The translations under genes and the position numbers were made by a program. From Gambelia wislizenii (Eukaryota > Chordata > Lepidosauria > Squamata > Crotaphytidae), in contig JAUMIR010000002.1 in NCBI GenBank assembly GCA_030847615.1, positions 115,886,309-115,950,308 on the forward strand: a stretch of DNA of 64,000 bases. Reading direction: 5' to 3'. The notes beneath the pieces are model-generated. The model worked only from the letters and a program-made list of their open reading frames with translations. It did not search any database and was not told where the DNA came from. Of this stretch, positions 11,730-20,739 are shown piece after piece. Each line of letters starts with the position of its first letter. Positions within the stretch are counted from its first letter, which is position 1.

Positions 11730-12312
11730 ATTTACTCCCTCAGACTGGTGACACTAGAGCGGTGAAGAGAGGCCAAATCGCACCAGGTGACATCATTGGG
11801 GGGAGGGGTGTTGCCAGCCTTAGTGATGCCACAGCTCCCCCACATTATTTCTAAAAACTCCTCTCTGGCTTTTCTTTGCAAACAAAGATTCAGGAAGGAT
11901 TCATCCCACTCTTTCTGCAAGCGCGCTGATGACTAAAAAGGCCAATCCGAGATAAACATGTCCAGTTGCAGAAAGCACAGCAGAAGGTCTCCTTGAGTGA
12001 TGTTTCCGGGTTGTGATTTATCTGCGTTGTCATTTCTCTTCAGACTTGTTCGGCGTGAGTTCTCAAATAAGGCTGCAGCATTGTGGATAGTGCGTCTCCA
12101 TGCCTCCTAATGTGAGGCTAGGGTGGACCATTGTTGGTGATCAATTTGGCCGAGCCTGAGATGTTGCTTCAGGGACTCCTTGAATCACTTTTTTTGGAGC
12201 ACCCCTCTTACGCTGACCCATGGCCTATCTTTGGGAGGTGATGGTCCTCCATCCTAGAAATATGCCCTGCCCAGCGCAGCTGTGTTCTCAATATTATGGC
12301 CTCAATGCTGGT
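11730..12312 (-). pseudogene. Non-LTR LINE ORF2 C-terminus, 3' half (split by DIRS)
   Basis: From 12312 downward the minus strand encodes ITSIEAIILRTQLRWAGHIS, then RMEDHHLPK. This is the C-terminal RT-LINE text that follows the EQAG end of the fragment at 18576-18760. Further down a C2HC finger is readable (CCAFCNWTC...HQRAC-like, ~11925-12010). The same 3' end occurs on the plus strand at 52770-53050. Frame breaks show an old dead copy. The LINE family was recognised only at the level of a non-LTR element with a C-terminal finger. Confidence 0.7.
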
Positions 12313-12519
12313 GATGGACAGGTTGCTTACCTGTAACCATAGATCTTCGAGTGGTCTTCTGTGAATTCACACAGTTGGGCTATTCCTGCGCCTGCGCAGT
12401 GCTTACGGAACCTTCTAGCATCGCTAGGCAGAATGTGCATTGATACATTTTTGGCGGTAACTCCGCCTACCATAACGGTCCCTTAAAAGGCTCTCCTGCC
12501 TAAATCCCCTCAGTTCCTT
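12313..12519 (+). repeat. DIRS left inverted terminal repeat
   Basis: About 155 bases (GTGAATTCACACAGTTGGGC to CCCCTCAGTTCCTT) are the reverse complement of 18400-18555, with only scattered differences seen (for example CTCCTGCC against CTCCCGCC). The outermost ~55 bases differ from the other end but are matched, inverted, in the internal complementary region. Confidence 0.92.
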
Positions 12520-12598
12520 GAATTACGCTGCAATTAGCAGCATCAGGAACATTAAGCAATCGTGCATTAGCAGGACATAGAGGGGAGGAAGGGCGGGT

Positions 12599-12693
12599 CT
12601 GTGTGAATTCACAGAAGACCACTCGAAGATCTATGGTTACAGGTAAGCAACCTGTCCATCTTCTTCGTGGTCTCTGTGAATCACACAGTTGGG
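12599..12693 (+). repeat. DIRS internal complementary region (ICR)
   Basis: Bases 12599-12660 are the exact reverse complement of the element's left outer end (12313-12375). Bases 12658-12693 are the reverse complement of its right outer end (18540-18575). The two parts meet at ATC, the complement of the GAT at both element edges. In DIRS1 replication the ICR templates the joining of the two ends into a circle; here it spells that circle junction. Confidence 0.93.
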
Positions 12694-12884
12694 TAGATTA
12701 GCAAGCTTCCCCAATGGAGGAGGGTATGTCCTGTATATAAGTAGACGAGGACCCCTTACATTAGCCTTGAAAGGGATTCCCCACAAGTTTTTTTTTTTTT
12801 GCACATTCCACAACACTGACTCATTCTCACCCAAATTCTAACAGCAATGGATATGGGAAACATGACTACAATTATTACACTCAC

Positions 12885-13952
12885 TTATTGAATGGAAGAC
12901 AAAAGCACAGCCCTCCCAAAGGCAGCTTCGTTCCTAGAACGAGAGTCCAGTCTGTAGTGTGAAATAAATGTCAATGGCGAAGACCAGGTTGCAGCACGGC
13001 AGACGTCCTCTAGGGGCACCCCCGAGAGGAACGCAGTTGAAGCAGAGACAGCTCTCGTAGAGTGCCCACGAATCCGTGGAGGTAGCGGCTTCTTGGCCAG
13101 TTCGTAGCAGAGCGCGATGGTCGAAGTAATCCACTTCGAGAGACGCTGCGGCGAGATCGGAGCACCCCGCTTAGAGTCAGAGTAAGAGACAAAGAGTTGG
13201 GGTGATTGTCGAAACGGAGCAGTCCGCTGTATGTAGAAAGCAAGCGCCCTCCGCACATCCATCGAGTGGAGGGTACGCTCGAATTCGTCCTTCGGATCCT
13301 GCATCAAAGCAGGCAGAACGATTGGCTGGTTAAGATGAAAACTGGAGACTACTTTAGGAAGAAAGGAGATGTCAGGTCTCAGAACCACCTTATGCTTATG
13401 GAAGCAGAGATATGGATGATCCGATCGGAGGGCGCAAAGTTCCCCAGCCCGACGAGCGGAGGTGATGGCTACCAGGAAGGCCGTCTTCCAGGTTAGCAGG
13501 CGAAGGTCGGTCGAAGCCATAGGCTCGAAGGGGCGTCTTACCAGCTGAGAGAGGACGAGTTCAAGGCTCCACGATGGCACGGGATCGAGTACGGGAGGAT
13601 GGAGGTTCATGTACCCCTTCAGGAACCTTTTCACTGTCGGATCCTGGAAAGGGGATGGTCGGTTCCTAGCCTGAAACTCAACGGAGATAGCTGCCAAATA
13701 GACACGAAGAGACGAAATCGAAAGCCCGGCTTTCGAAAGTTCTAAGAGGAATTGGAGAACCGTTGGCACCGAGCAGGACTCAATGGTTAGACCTTTGTCC
13801 GCAAGGAACCGCTGGAATCGATTCAACTTGTAGAAGTAGGCCTTCCGAGTGGAAGGTTTTCTCGCTGCATCAATAATTGCCTGCACCTCAGGAGGGAGTA
13901 GAGACGGAGGAACAGACTGAGGAAAGACGGCGGTCACGGACGGATTCTCCAT
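12885..13952 (-). CDS. DIRS tyrosine recombinase (YR)
   Basis: This 355-residue frame starts at an ATG (13952) that overlaps the end of the RT frame by 19 bases. The same frame stays open upstream to 15419, but that part only shadows RT. The N-terminal half has the SAM-like core-binding pattern (TRKAYFYKLNRFQRFL, then LRVYLAAIS). The catalytic half shows SARRAGEL with Arg168, RGHSTR with His297 and Arg300, Trp323 and the SHYRL nucleophile Tyr333. All residues needed for strand cleavage and rejoining are present. The enzyme would insert the circular DNA copy in the nucleus, here at GAT. Length and motifs agree with vertebrate DIRS recombinases, and no internal stop or frameshift is seen. Confidence 0.93.
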   Translation of the reverse strand: MENPSVTAVFPQSVPPSLLPPEVQAIIDAARKPSTRKAYFYKLNRFQRFLADKGLTIESCSVPTVLQFLLELSKAGLSISSLRVYLAAISVEFQARNRPSPFQDPTVKRFLKGYMNLHPPVLDPVPSWSLELVLSQLVRRPFEPMASTDLRLLTWKTAFLVAITSARRAGELCALRSDHPYLCFHKHKVVLRPDISFLPKVVSSFHLNQPIVLPALMQDPKDEFERTLHSMDVRRALAFYIQRTAPFRQSPQLFVSYSDSKRGAPISPQRLSKWITSTIALCYELAKKPLPPRIRGHSTRAVSASTAFLSGVPLEDVCRAATWSSPLTFISHYRLDSRSRNEAAFGRAVLLSSIQ

Positions 13953-15799
13953 GCCGTCAGGTGAAGAGAGTCGAGGTCTGGATGTCTCACCCTGCCTTGG
14001 TAGGTGGTCAACAGATCCGGCCGTCTTGGGAGATGGAGGTAGTGCCTGCCGGAGAGTAGAAGCAGTGGAGCAAACCACGGTTGTCGAGGCCACCAAGGCG
14101 TGATGAGAATCGCGTCCGCTCGGTCTCGGCAAAGCTTGGCGATGACCCGTGTCAGAAGCGGGATCGGGGGGAAGAGATACAGGAGCGGGCCGTTCCATCG
14201 GTACAGGAACGCATCTCCCCTCGAATCCCTGTGTTGCACTCTGGAGCAGAACTGGTTGCACTGTTTGTTCTGTGCAGTTGCGAACACATCTATCAGAGGG
14301 GTCCCCCAACGAAGGAAAAGGTCGGACACTACGTGTCGATGAAGCATCCACTCGTGGACGTTGGAACTGGAACGGCTCAGTCCGTCTGCAAGAGTGTTCT
14401 CGTCCCCTGGAAGATGGATGCACTGCAGGAAGACGTTCCTTTCCACACACCAATCCCAAATTTGTAGTGTGAGTTGAAGGAGCTGAGGGGACCTGGTACC
14501 CCCTTGCTTGTTCAAATAATACATCACGGACGTGTTGTCTGTGAGAAGAAGGACCGTCCTGTTCCTCACCATGACCTCGAAGGAGCGAAGAGCTTTCTGG
14601 ACCGCCAGAAGTTCGAGAACATTGATGTGTAGCAGTTTCTCGTTGTCGGACCAAACATCCTGAATCATGTGGGATCCGAGGTGGGCACCCCAGCCCTGTA
14701 ACGAGGCATCCGTCGTGATGGAGACGCTCGGCTGAGGGGGCTCGAATGGGAGGCCTGAGAGGACATTGTTCGGGTCCAACCACCAGTTCAGGGACCGTTG
14801 GACGTAGCGAGGCATGGTGAGAAACATGTTCGGTGGGTCGTTGAGGTGATCGAATGCATTGAGAAACCACTGCTGAAGAGGACGAAACCGAAGCCTGGCC
14901 AGAGTGATGACAGATGTAGTGGCTGCCATGTGGCCTAAGAGGACTTGGATGTCGCGTGCTCGGACCCGACGAGATCGACGACAAACATGAATCAGGGATC
15001 GTAGGGTGTTGAAGCGGTCCTCTGGCAGATAGGCCGCCGTGGAAATTGAATCCAAGCGGGCACCTATGAATTGGAGCGTTTGTGATGGGGTTAACTGAGA
15101 TTTTTCCATGTTGACAACAAGTCCGAGGGTGTGCAATACATTCAGGGTAAAGTCTATGTGTCTGACCAGTTGGGGCCTCGAGTTCGCCACTAAAAGCCAA
15201 TCGTCGATGTACGGGAAGACAACGACTCCGTGCTGACGAAGAAAGGCCACCACTGGTGCCATGCATTTGGTGAAGACCCTCGGTGCCGTGGAGAGTCCGA
15301 AGGGCAGGACACGGAATTGGTAGGTATCGGTCCCAATCTGGAATGCCAAGAACCTCCTGTGTGCAGGGTGAATACCTATGTGAAAGTAGGCATCCTTGAG
15401 ATCGATGGATGCAAACCAATCCCCGTGCTGGAGGAGAGGAAGGATGAGGGCAAGAGTGGTCATCCGAAATTTCTTCGGGGTGATGTACGAGTTCACTCCC
15501 CTGAGATCGAGGATAGGACGGAGGCCTCCGTCCTTTTTCGGTACCAGGAAGTACCTGGAGAAGAAGCAGCGGTGAAGATGCTCGGGAGGCACAGGTTCGA
15601 TGGCTCCTTTCTGGAGAAGGGTTTGTATCTCCTCGATCAGGGGAGGGGAGGGGGGCGTGGAGTATGTCCGGCCTGTCGGAGGCAGTTCGTCGAACTCGAT
15701 CCAGTAGCCCTGTCGTACTATTTGCAGTACCCAGCGGTCCGATGTTATGGAGGACCAGGCCTCCTGGAACAGTGACAGGCGGCTCCCGAACAGGGGGTT
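13934..15799 (-). CDS. DIRS reverse transcriptase / RNase H / methyltransferase-like ORF
   Basis: The start is uncertain. The frame is open from inside gag, and family-like residues begin at ~15790 (GSRLSLFQEAW), so 15799 marks the conserved part rather than a proven start. RT motifs follow: LVPKKDGGLRPILDL, SIDLKDAYFHIGIH, LPFGLSTAPRVF, and the YIDD box at 15200-15211. RNase H carries TDAS, the Glu of NVLELLA, TDNT and LADGLSR, so all four acidic residues are present. The last ~120 residues hold the methyltransferase-like domain with ITPWWPRQPWF. No stop interrupts it. It probably copies the RNA into the circular DNA used by the recombinase downstream. Confidence 0.93.
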   Translation of the reverse strand, partial: NPLFGSRLSLFQEAWSSITSDRWVLQIVRQGYWIEFDELPPTGRTYSTPPSPPLIEEIQTLLQKGAIEPVPPEHLHRCFFSRYFLVPKKDGGLRPILDLRGVNSYITPKKFRMTTLALILPLLQHGDWFASIDLKDAYFHIGIHPAHRRFLAFQIGTDTYQFRVLPFGLSTAPRVFTKCMAPVVAFLRQHGVVVFPYIDDWLLVANSRPQLVRHIDFTLNVLHTLGLVVNMEKSQLTPSQTLQFIGARLDSISTAAYLPEDRFNTLRSLIHVCRRSRRVRARDIQVLLGHMAATTSVITLARLRFRPLQQWFLNAFDHLNDPPNMFLTMPRYVQRSLNWWLDPNNVLSGLPFEPPQPSVSITTDASLQGWGAHLGSHMIQDVWSDNEKLLHINVLELLAVQKALRSFEVMVRNRTVLLLTDNTSVMYYLNKQGGTRSPQLLQLTLQIWDWCVERNVFLQCIHLPGDENTLADGLSRSSSNVHEWMLHRHVVSDLFLRWGTPLIDVFATAQNKQCNQFCSRVQHRDSRGDAFLYRWNGPLLYLFPPIPLLTRVIAKLCRDRADAILITPWWPRQPWFAPLLLLSGRHYLHLPRRPDLLTTYQGRVRHPDLDSLHLTAWRIRP

Positions 15800-15837
15800 C
15801 TGAAAGAAAATGTAAACATCAAAATAAGGCTTTGCAA

Positions 15838-17982
15838 TTAAAACCGTTTTCTGCCCTGGTCCTTGGGCCTGTGTTTGGACGGCACTCGGTACCGGGATGT
15901 GGAACCCTGACTCCTCACCGAGGAAGCAGAGGAGGTCGGTTGATGAAACCGAGAGCGCCTGGAGGTCTGCGGGGTACTATCTCTCCGGTATGGTTGGCTA
16001 AAGGAGTAGGTGCTCCAATCCGAGCGGTGTCTAGGGCGATACGCAGAAGACGAGGCTGATGGCATACCATATTTTCTGGCAATCGTCCTCATCTTCTGCG
16101 TAAATTCAAGTTTTTCGTCTGTCGACGCATTGAAAAGGCCTGTGGTATCAAATGGCATATCTTCAATGGTGGCAGCCGCTTGGGGTGAGAGTCCCGACGA
16201 TCGGAGCCACGCGTGACGCCTCAAAGCAATGGAGCCCGCCACCGTCTTAGCTGCGCAGTCAGCGACATGCCTCGCAGAATTCATCTGCTGGCCAGCCAGA
16301 AGCTGGGCTTCAGATTGGATAGCCTCTGCTAGTCGCTTTCTTTCGTCAGGCAGGTCCTGGATGAGGGGCAACATCCTCTCCCACAACACCTGTTGATAAG
16401 CCCCCATACAGGCCGCATAGTTGGCAATACGAAAGCTCAGTCCAGCGGCAGAGTACAACTTTTTCCCAATGATGTCCAGCTTTCTGCCCTCGGTGTCAGG
16501 AGGGGTGGACTGGGGACAACGTTGCCTCCGCGGCTGGGCTGCCTCTACGATGACCGAGTTGGGCTTAGGGTGTTCCCTGAGCCAATCAATACCGTCTCCG
16601 GAGACACGATAGAGCCTGTCAATCCGCTTCGAGGTTGAAGGGATAGAGGATGGGTTCTCCCAGGAATTCTGCGTCAGTTTTGAGAGGGACGGCAGGACCG
16701 GGATACTGGCAGTTGGAGGTGCCTTTGATTTGATCCTTTGGTAAATCGGATCCACCGGCTCTGCCTCCTTCTCCGTGACCTTCAGCTCAAGGGCATGGGA
16801 CATCCTGATGACTTGTTCCGCAAAGGAACGGACGTCGTCGGTAGGAGACGAGGAGTCCTCATCCAGGAGATCAGGTTGGGGGGATGGTACATATGGCTGG
16901 TATTCCTCAGAAGACTCAGAAGAAACCGAAGAGTCGGACGTCGGATGCGGAGAGCGGCGTGGGTCCTGAAGCGATGTCGTGCGTGGTGGTGGAGATGGAG
17001 GTAGCGGGGGCAAGGGCCGGAAGGGGGACACTTGGCAGCTAGTGTCTTTGAGCAAAGGTCCAGTCGGTTCTTTTGCAAAGATGGTACCTTTATCTCCCCC
17101 ATGGAAGGATAGGCGAGGTGGGGATGAAGCCACAGAATGCAAAACAGCTGCCTCCGAAGTGAGATGAAACACTCGGTCCCCTGCAGAGAGCGAGGTGTGA
17201 GGCAAGGGAAACGGAGTAGCAAAGGCTGACTTCGCCATTTCATAGGCGCTGTAGGCATGCTCGTCTCCCCGAGCCCTGGAGGTTGAAGGCCTGGGTTCAT
17301 CCAGAAGATGCGGCTCGTCAGAATCCCCTCGACTGGTGGAGGAGTCTCGGAGCAGCTCCGACCTGGAGACGCAGAGAGTGGGGGAAAGCCCATGGGCATG
17401 CTCGACTCCGGTAGATTCATCAGCCGAGCCCACCTCTACTTCAACGACCTCAAGGGAAGGAGTCGGAGTCGGTGATTTAGGACGGGTTTCGGTCCCCACG
17501 TCTCGATCCCGGGAAGGCATCTGACGTTGCGAGGGAGGTCGGGCCTCCGAAGCAGGTGCAGATGCGGCTGTAGATGGCACAGTTTCTCGGGCCCGAGAGC
17601 GCTCCTTCTCATGTTCCTCACGCAGAGGACGCTTGGCCTTCTTTTTCTTATGGACCTTAGGCTTAGAGCGGTCCGAAGGCTCTAGGGTGCGGTCTCCATC
17701 CCGAGATTCCGCACGGTCCCGAGGACGGTCTGTAGCGCTCTCAGCGACTGAACCCGAGGCGGCTCGAGTGCCAGAGGTTGAATGCAAGGCATGTTTATGG
17801 GAGTGGAGAACCGCCTCCGGGTCCGAAGCAACCGATTGTCTCCGAGATGGGCTTCGGGAGCGTCGGCGCTTGGAAGGTGGTGACTGGGGGGACCTTGGGG
17901 CGGGTGATCTTCCCCGTTGCGGAACCCCAGTAAATACCGCCGGCGTCGAGGAAGTTGACGGGATGAGGGCCTTCTCATATAA
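15838..17982 (-). CDS. DIRS gag, main part
   Basis: This open frame of about 715 codons ends in TAA at 15838-15840 and is bounded upstream by TAG at 17981-17983. It has a basic Ser/Arg-rich N-terminal section, a long acidic Pro/Ser section (PLPPLPPSPPP), and a folded C-terminal section with RIANYAACMGAYQQVLWERM and RHVADCAAKTVAGSIALRRH. The last is the conserved helical part of DIRS gag. No ATG marks its beginning, because the true N-terminus lies in another frame (17975-18160). It would form the particle around the RNA. Confidence 0.85.
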   Translation of the reverse strand, partial: LYEKALIPSTSSTPAVFTGVPQRGRSPAPRSPQSPPSKRRRSRSPSRRQSVASDPEAVLHSHKHALHSTSGTRAASGSVAESATDRPRDRAESRDGDRTLEPSDRSKPKVHKKKKAKRPLREEHEKERSRARETVPSTAASAPASEARPPSQRQMPSRDRDVGTETRPKSPTPTPSLEVVEVEVGSADESTGVEHAHGLSPTLCVSRSELLRDSSTSRGDSDEPHLLDEPRPSTSRARGDEHAYSAYEMAKSAFATPFPLPHTSLSAGDRVFHLTSEAAVLHSVASSPPRLSFHGGDKGTIFAKEPTGPLLKDTSCQVSPFRPLPPLPPSPPPRTTSLQDPRRSPHPTSDSSVSSESSEEYQPYVPSPQPDLLDEDSSSPTDDVRSFAEQVIRMSHALELKVTEKEAEPVDPIYQRIKSKAPPTASIPVLPSLSKLTQNSWENPSSIPSTSKRIDRLYRVSGDGIDWLREHPKPNSVIVEAAQPRRQRCPQSTPPDTEGRKLDIIGKKLYSAAGLSFRIANYAACMGAYQQVLWERMLPLIQDLPDERKRLAEAIQSEAQLLAGQQMNSARHVADCAAKTVAGSIALRRHAWLRSSGLSPQAAATIEDMPFDTTGLFNASTDEKLEFTQKMRTIARKYGMPSASSSAYRPRHRSDWSTYSFSQPYRRDSTPQTSRRSRFHQPTSSASSVRSQGSTSRYRVPSKHRPKDQGRKRF

Positions 17983-18160
17983 AAAAGACTAGCCTCGAGG
18001 AGCGATGTTTCCTGGCCTGAGGCGTGAAGGCCTTACAATGCACACACGCATCCACGTTGTGCGTTTCTCCCAGGCAGATGAGGCACCGAGAGTGGCCATC
18101 GGAGCTGGGGAGCTTAGCTTGGCACACAACGCAGCGCTTAAAGCCGGTTTTCGCAGCCAT
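17975..18160 (-). pseudogene. DIRS gag N-terminal zinc-binding segment, frameshifted
   Basis: An ATG at 18160 opens a segment with paired CxxC motifs: CVVC at residues 10-13, CLIC at 26-29, a His at 34, and CVHC at 39-42. This is the start typical of DIRS gag proteins. The frame stops at 17975, and the rest of gag runs in a frame displaced by +1. The break lies at a run of six T's on the minus strand (~17987-17992), so a one-base T-run expansion in this copy is the simplest explanation. A programmed +1 shift cannot be excluded. Confidence 0.75.
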
Positions 18161-18399
18161 ATTAGGGGCAAGAAATAGGCGTCGTCAAGAGAAAGCGGTC
18201 AAACCTGAAATCAGAGTCCGTAACCAAATCCGGGGGAGAGTCAGAGCCGTAGTCAGGGAATCCAAGTCAAGCCAGAAATCACCAATAGCACAAAACACAA
18301 AGCGAAGAGAAAAATCCAAAAGCCAGTCCGAGTCAGTATGAGAAAAACGAAAGCGAGCAATGCGAAGGTTCCTTTCAAGCTGCTAGCGCGGCGGAAAAA

Positions 18400-18575
18400 A
18401 AGGAACTGAGGGGATTTAGGCGGGAGAGCCTTTTAAGGGACCGTTATGGTAGGCGGAGTTACCGCCAAAAATGTATCAATGCACATTCTGCCTAGCGATG
18501 CTAGAAGGTTCCGTAAGCACTGCGCAGGCGCAGGAATAGCCCAACTGTGTGATTCACAGAGACCACGAAGAAGAT
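18400..18575 (-). repeat. DIRS right inverted terminal repeat
   Basis: Reverse complement of the left repeat from AAGGAACTGAGGGGATTTAG through CTGCGCAGGCGCAGGAATAG. The outermost ~35 bases (to CGAAGAAGAT) are unique to this end and are matched only by the ICR. It lies upstream of gag and should contain the promoter. Confidence 0.92.
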
Positions 18576-18760
18576 CCCTGCTTGCTCAAGGACAGCAACA
18601 CTCGTCACATAGTCAGTCCAGTGTATATTTAGGATTGTGCGTATACAGCGCTGATGAAAGTGTTTGAGGAGTCGTAAGTGTTGGCGATAGGTGACCCATG
18701 TTTCAGACCCGTAAAGGAGAATAGACAGTACAATGGCTCTATACACTGTAGCAGATATTT
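18576..18760 (-). pseudogene. Non-LTR LINE ORF2 C-terminus, 5' half (split by DIRS)
   Basis: The minus strand encodes YGSETWVTYRQHLRLLKHF, then HQRCIRTILNIHWTDYVTSV and AVLEQAG. This is the widespread LINE C-terminal RT text. It stops at the DIRS edge and continues in frame at 12312. Confidence 0.75.
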
Positions 18761-18764
18761 ATGT

Positions 18765-19480
18765 ATGACTATGTACAGTATCTCCTATCATTGTAGTTCC
18801 TGATCTTGATTTCCCTTTCTTAGTTCTTTTTGTGGAAGTTAGTGCTTTAAACCCACTTAGTGCTATGGAGGACTAGAGTTGTCGTTGTAATTTTGTTTGT
18901 TCTGTATCAACTGGCAAAAGCAAAGAGGTTCCTTACAATTCACGTGCTCCTTATAGTTTAGGATATTGTAGCTATATGCTAACAATAATATTTTTAAAAG
19001 AAATTCAATTCTGTAATTATTTTCTGAATAATATGTACCTTTTAATATATCAAATATGGTAGTTCTAAGCCAAGCCAAGTTATACAGTGTCTTTTATGTT
19101 CCTAAAGTAATAAAGTCCATTTCAATCTGTAAAGGAGGCTAATACTACATTCCTGCCTGCCCGCTCCCACCCTCATATTTTTTTTTTAAATCTCTGGTTT
19201 TGGTCAGAATTGGCCAGACTTTTCTTTGAAAAACTTTCCTCACTATCTACTGAAACAGTCCATGGCTTACACAAACCATAAAGAGTTTCCACAACCACGA
19301 ATCTTTGAGCGCTTAGCCTCCAGTGTCTTAATTAACAGGTTAGAAAATTATTTTAAGCTTGCTTTCTAGACTATCAGCCTCACCCACATTCAGCAGTCAT
19401 GGGCTCATCTTTAGAAATAAATCTACAACTAAATGGAAGGTAGATGGCTCATGACAGATTTTTACTTGGTGAGCTCAGAA
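18765..19480. other. Unassigned AT-rich stretch
   Basis: No gene or known repeat recognised. A poly-T tract lies near 19178-19188. Confidence 0.5.
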
Positions 19481-19487
19481 TGGGGAG

Positions 19488-19489
<2 letters not shown>

Positions 19490-19522
<33 letters not shown>
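19490..19522. repeat. (TC)n microsatellite
   Basis: About 16 uninterrupted TC dinucleotides. Confidence 0.95.
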
Positions 19523-19524
<2 letters not shown>

Positions 19525-19525
<1 letters not shown>

Positions 19526-20505
19526 CCCTGCCCTCCTGAATCAGTCCAGGCAGAATACACATTTGCTTTTCCTAATAACCCCTTATAGGCACAGGCATAC
19601 ATACATAAACAGAGAGTAGAAACCAACTCTTTCTTTCCACACCCCTCCTCATGTGATTTGCGACTCAAGTTATTCTGGGGACAGGCATCTTCTAAATATA
19701 TTGGAACATTCCTGTACAGAGTCAGTGCTTTCTATTATTTCTTTAGCTTTCTGGGCAAACCAGTTTTTTTCCCTTTCACACCAGACAAGAGACAATATTA
19801 GTCAATTTCTCAGCTGGACAACTGTGTGACAGCCTGAGGAGAAACAGACAAAGGCTTTCTGAGTCCACATTTCCAATGCCACCATAGACGAAGCACCTCA
19901 GTCTGGCTGGCCTTTCCACATCCGTTGGCTGCAGGAGTTGTGGTGCTGGGATTCAGTTAAAACATTCCATGGCAGCTATTTAAGAGCCAAGGCCTACTGG
20001 AAGGCAACTCTGTCAAGTCTTTGAGGTTTTCAGTCTAGCAGCTACAACGGATGCCTTGAAGGTAGGCTGTTTTTCTTGGTTCCATCAGCTCAGTGTTTGT
20101 AGCAATACTGCCTTGTGACATGGCTTTTCCATGTGGAAAAAGAGGGAGGGAACACCCCTTGTGAAAGGCAACATGAACAGAACTGGGTGCTCAAAAGCAC
20201 TACTTTTTGTGAACGTTATTAAAATCTTTTAGCCTTTTTTGCTGAAATCACAAAAAGGAACAGTATGACAGAGATGGTTTCGATAGTGACTGAGGCAGAT
20301 ACTCATCCTACTGAAAGATGAGGGTACTTCCCAATGCTACCCCAAAGGATCTTAATCTTATTCATTAGGTTTTGTCTAATACTATATTATCAAAACAGCA
20401 AAACCCACATATTCTAGGTAGTAGAACAAACTCCTGAATGAAGCTGGGAAGTAGAGGAAGGAACATGTGGCTTTTTCAGTCAAAGACAAGTAAGTCTCAT
20501 CGACA
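19525..20505. other. Unassigned stretch
   Basis: No gene or repeat recognised on either strand. Confidence 0.5.
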
Positions 20506-20508
20506 AAC

Positions 20509-20735
20509 TTGTTGTTATGTGCCATCATGTCAACTCCAATGTATGGGGACCGTATCATAGGGTTTTCTTGGCAAGATTTATTCAGAGATTTGCCACTGGC
20601 TTCCTCTACTGCTGAAAGAATGTGACTCACACAAGTTCATCCAGTGGGCTTCTATGAGTGAGCAGGGATTCAAGCCCAGGAATATCAGAGTCCTAGTTTA
20701 ACATTCAGACCACTATACCATGCTGGCTCTGAATT
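20509..20735 (-). mobile_element. Sauria-type SINE (tRNA head, BovB tail)
   Basis: Read on the minus strand it starts with a tRNA-like head (AGCCAGCATGGTATAGTGGT, with an A-box-like TAGTGGT and a B-box-like GGGCTTGAATCC). It ends in a BovB-type tail next to TTGTTGTTATG. The same plan is present at 49276-49524. Confidence 0.75.
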
Positions 20736-20739
20736 CCAT

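Larger units (their letters stand above)
12313..18575 (-). mobile_element. Nearly complete DIRS-type tyrosine-recombinase retrotransposon
   Basis: This 6,263-bp element has the layout of DIRS1-type retrotransposons. It has inverted terminal repeats (12313-12519 and 18400-18575) and gag (18160-15838). RT/RNase H/methyltransferase-like and tyrosine recombinase (YR) frames follow (15799-13934 and 13952-12885). An internal complementary region at 12599-12693 joins the complements of the two outer ends. DIRS elements insert by recombination of a circular DNA rather than by an integrase, so no target duplication is expected. Here both edges read GAT, and removing the element restores a continuous LINE reading frame. 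The sequence is rich in CpG and the long frames are intact, which suggests a young insertion. One frame break near the gag N-terminus is visible. Confidence 0.95.

Noticed and set aside
12885..13952. Tyrosine recombinase as evidence for a prophage or integron
   Set aside because: It lies next to DIRS RT/RNase H and inverted repeats; it is a retrotransposon recombinase.
12885..15419. 844-residue frame as one protein
   Set aside because: Only the last ~355 codons (YR) look real. The upstream half shadows the RT/RNase H frame.
15838..17787. Gag starting at 17787
   Set aside because: That codon is TTG. The frame is open further upstream to 17982, and the family-like start is the ATG at 18160 in another frame.
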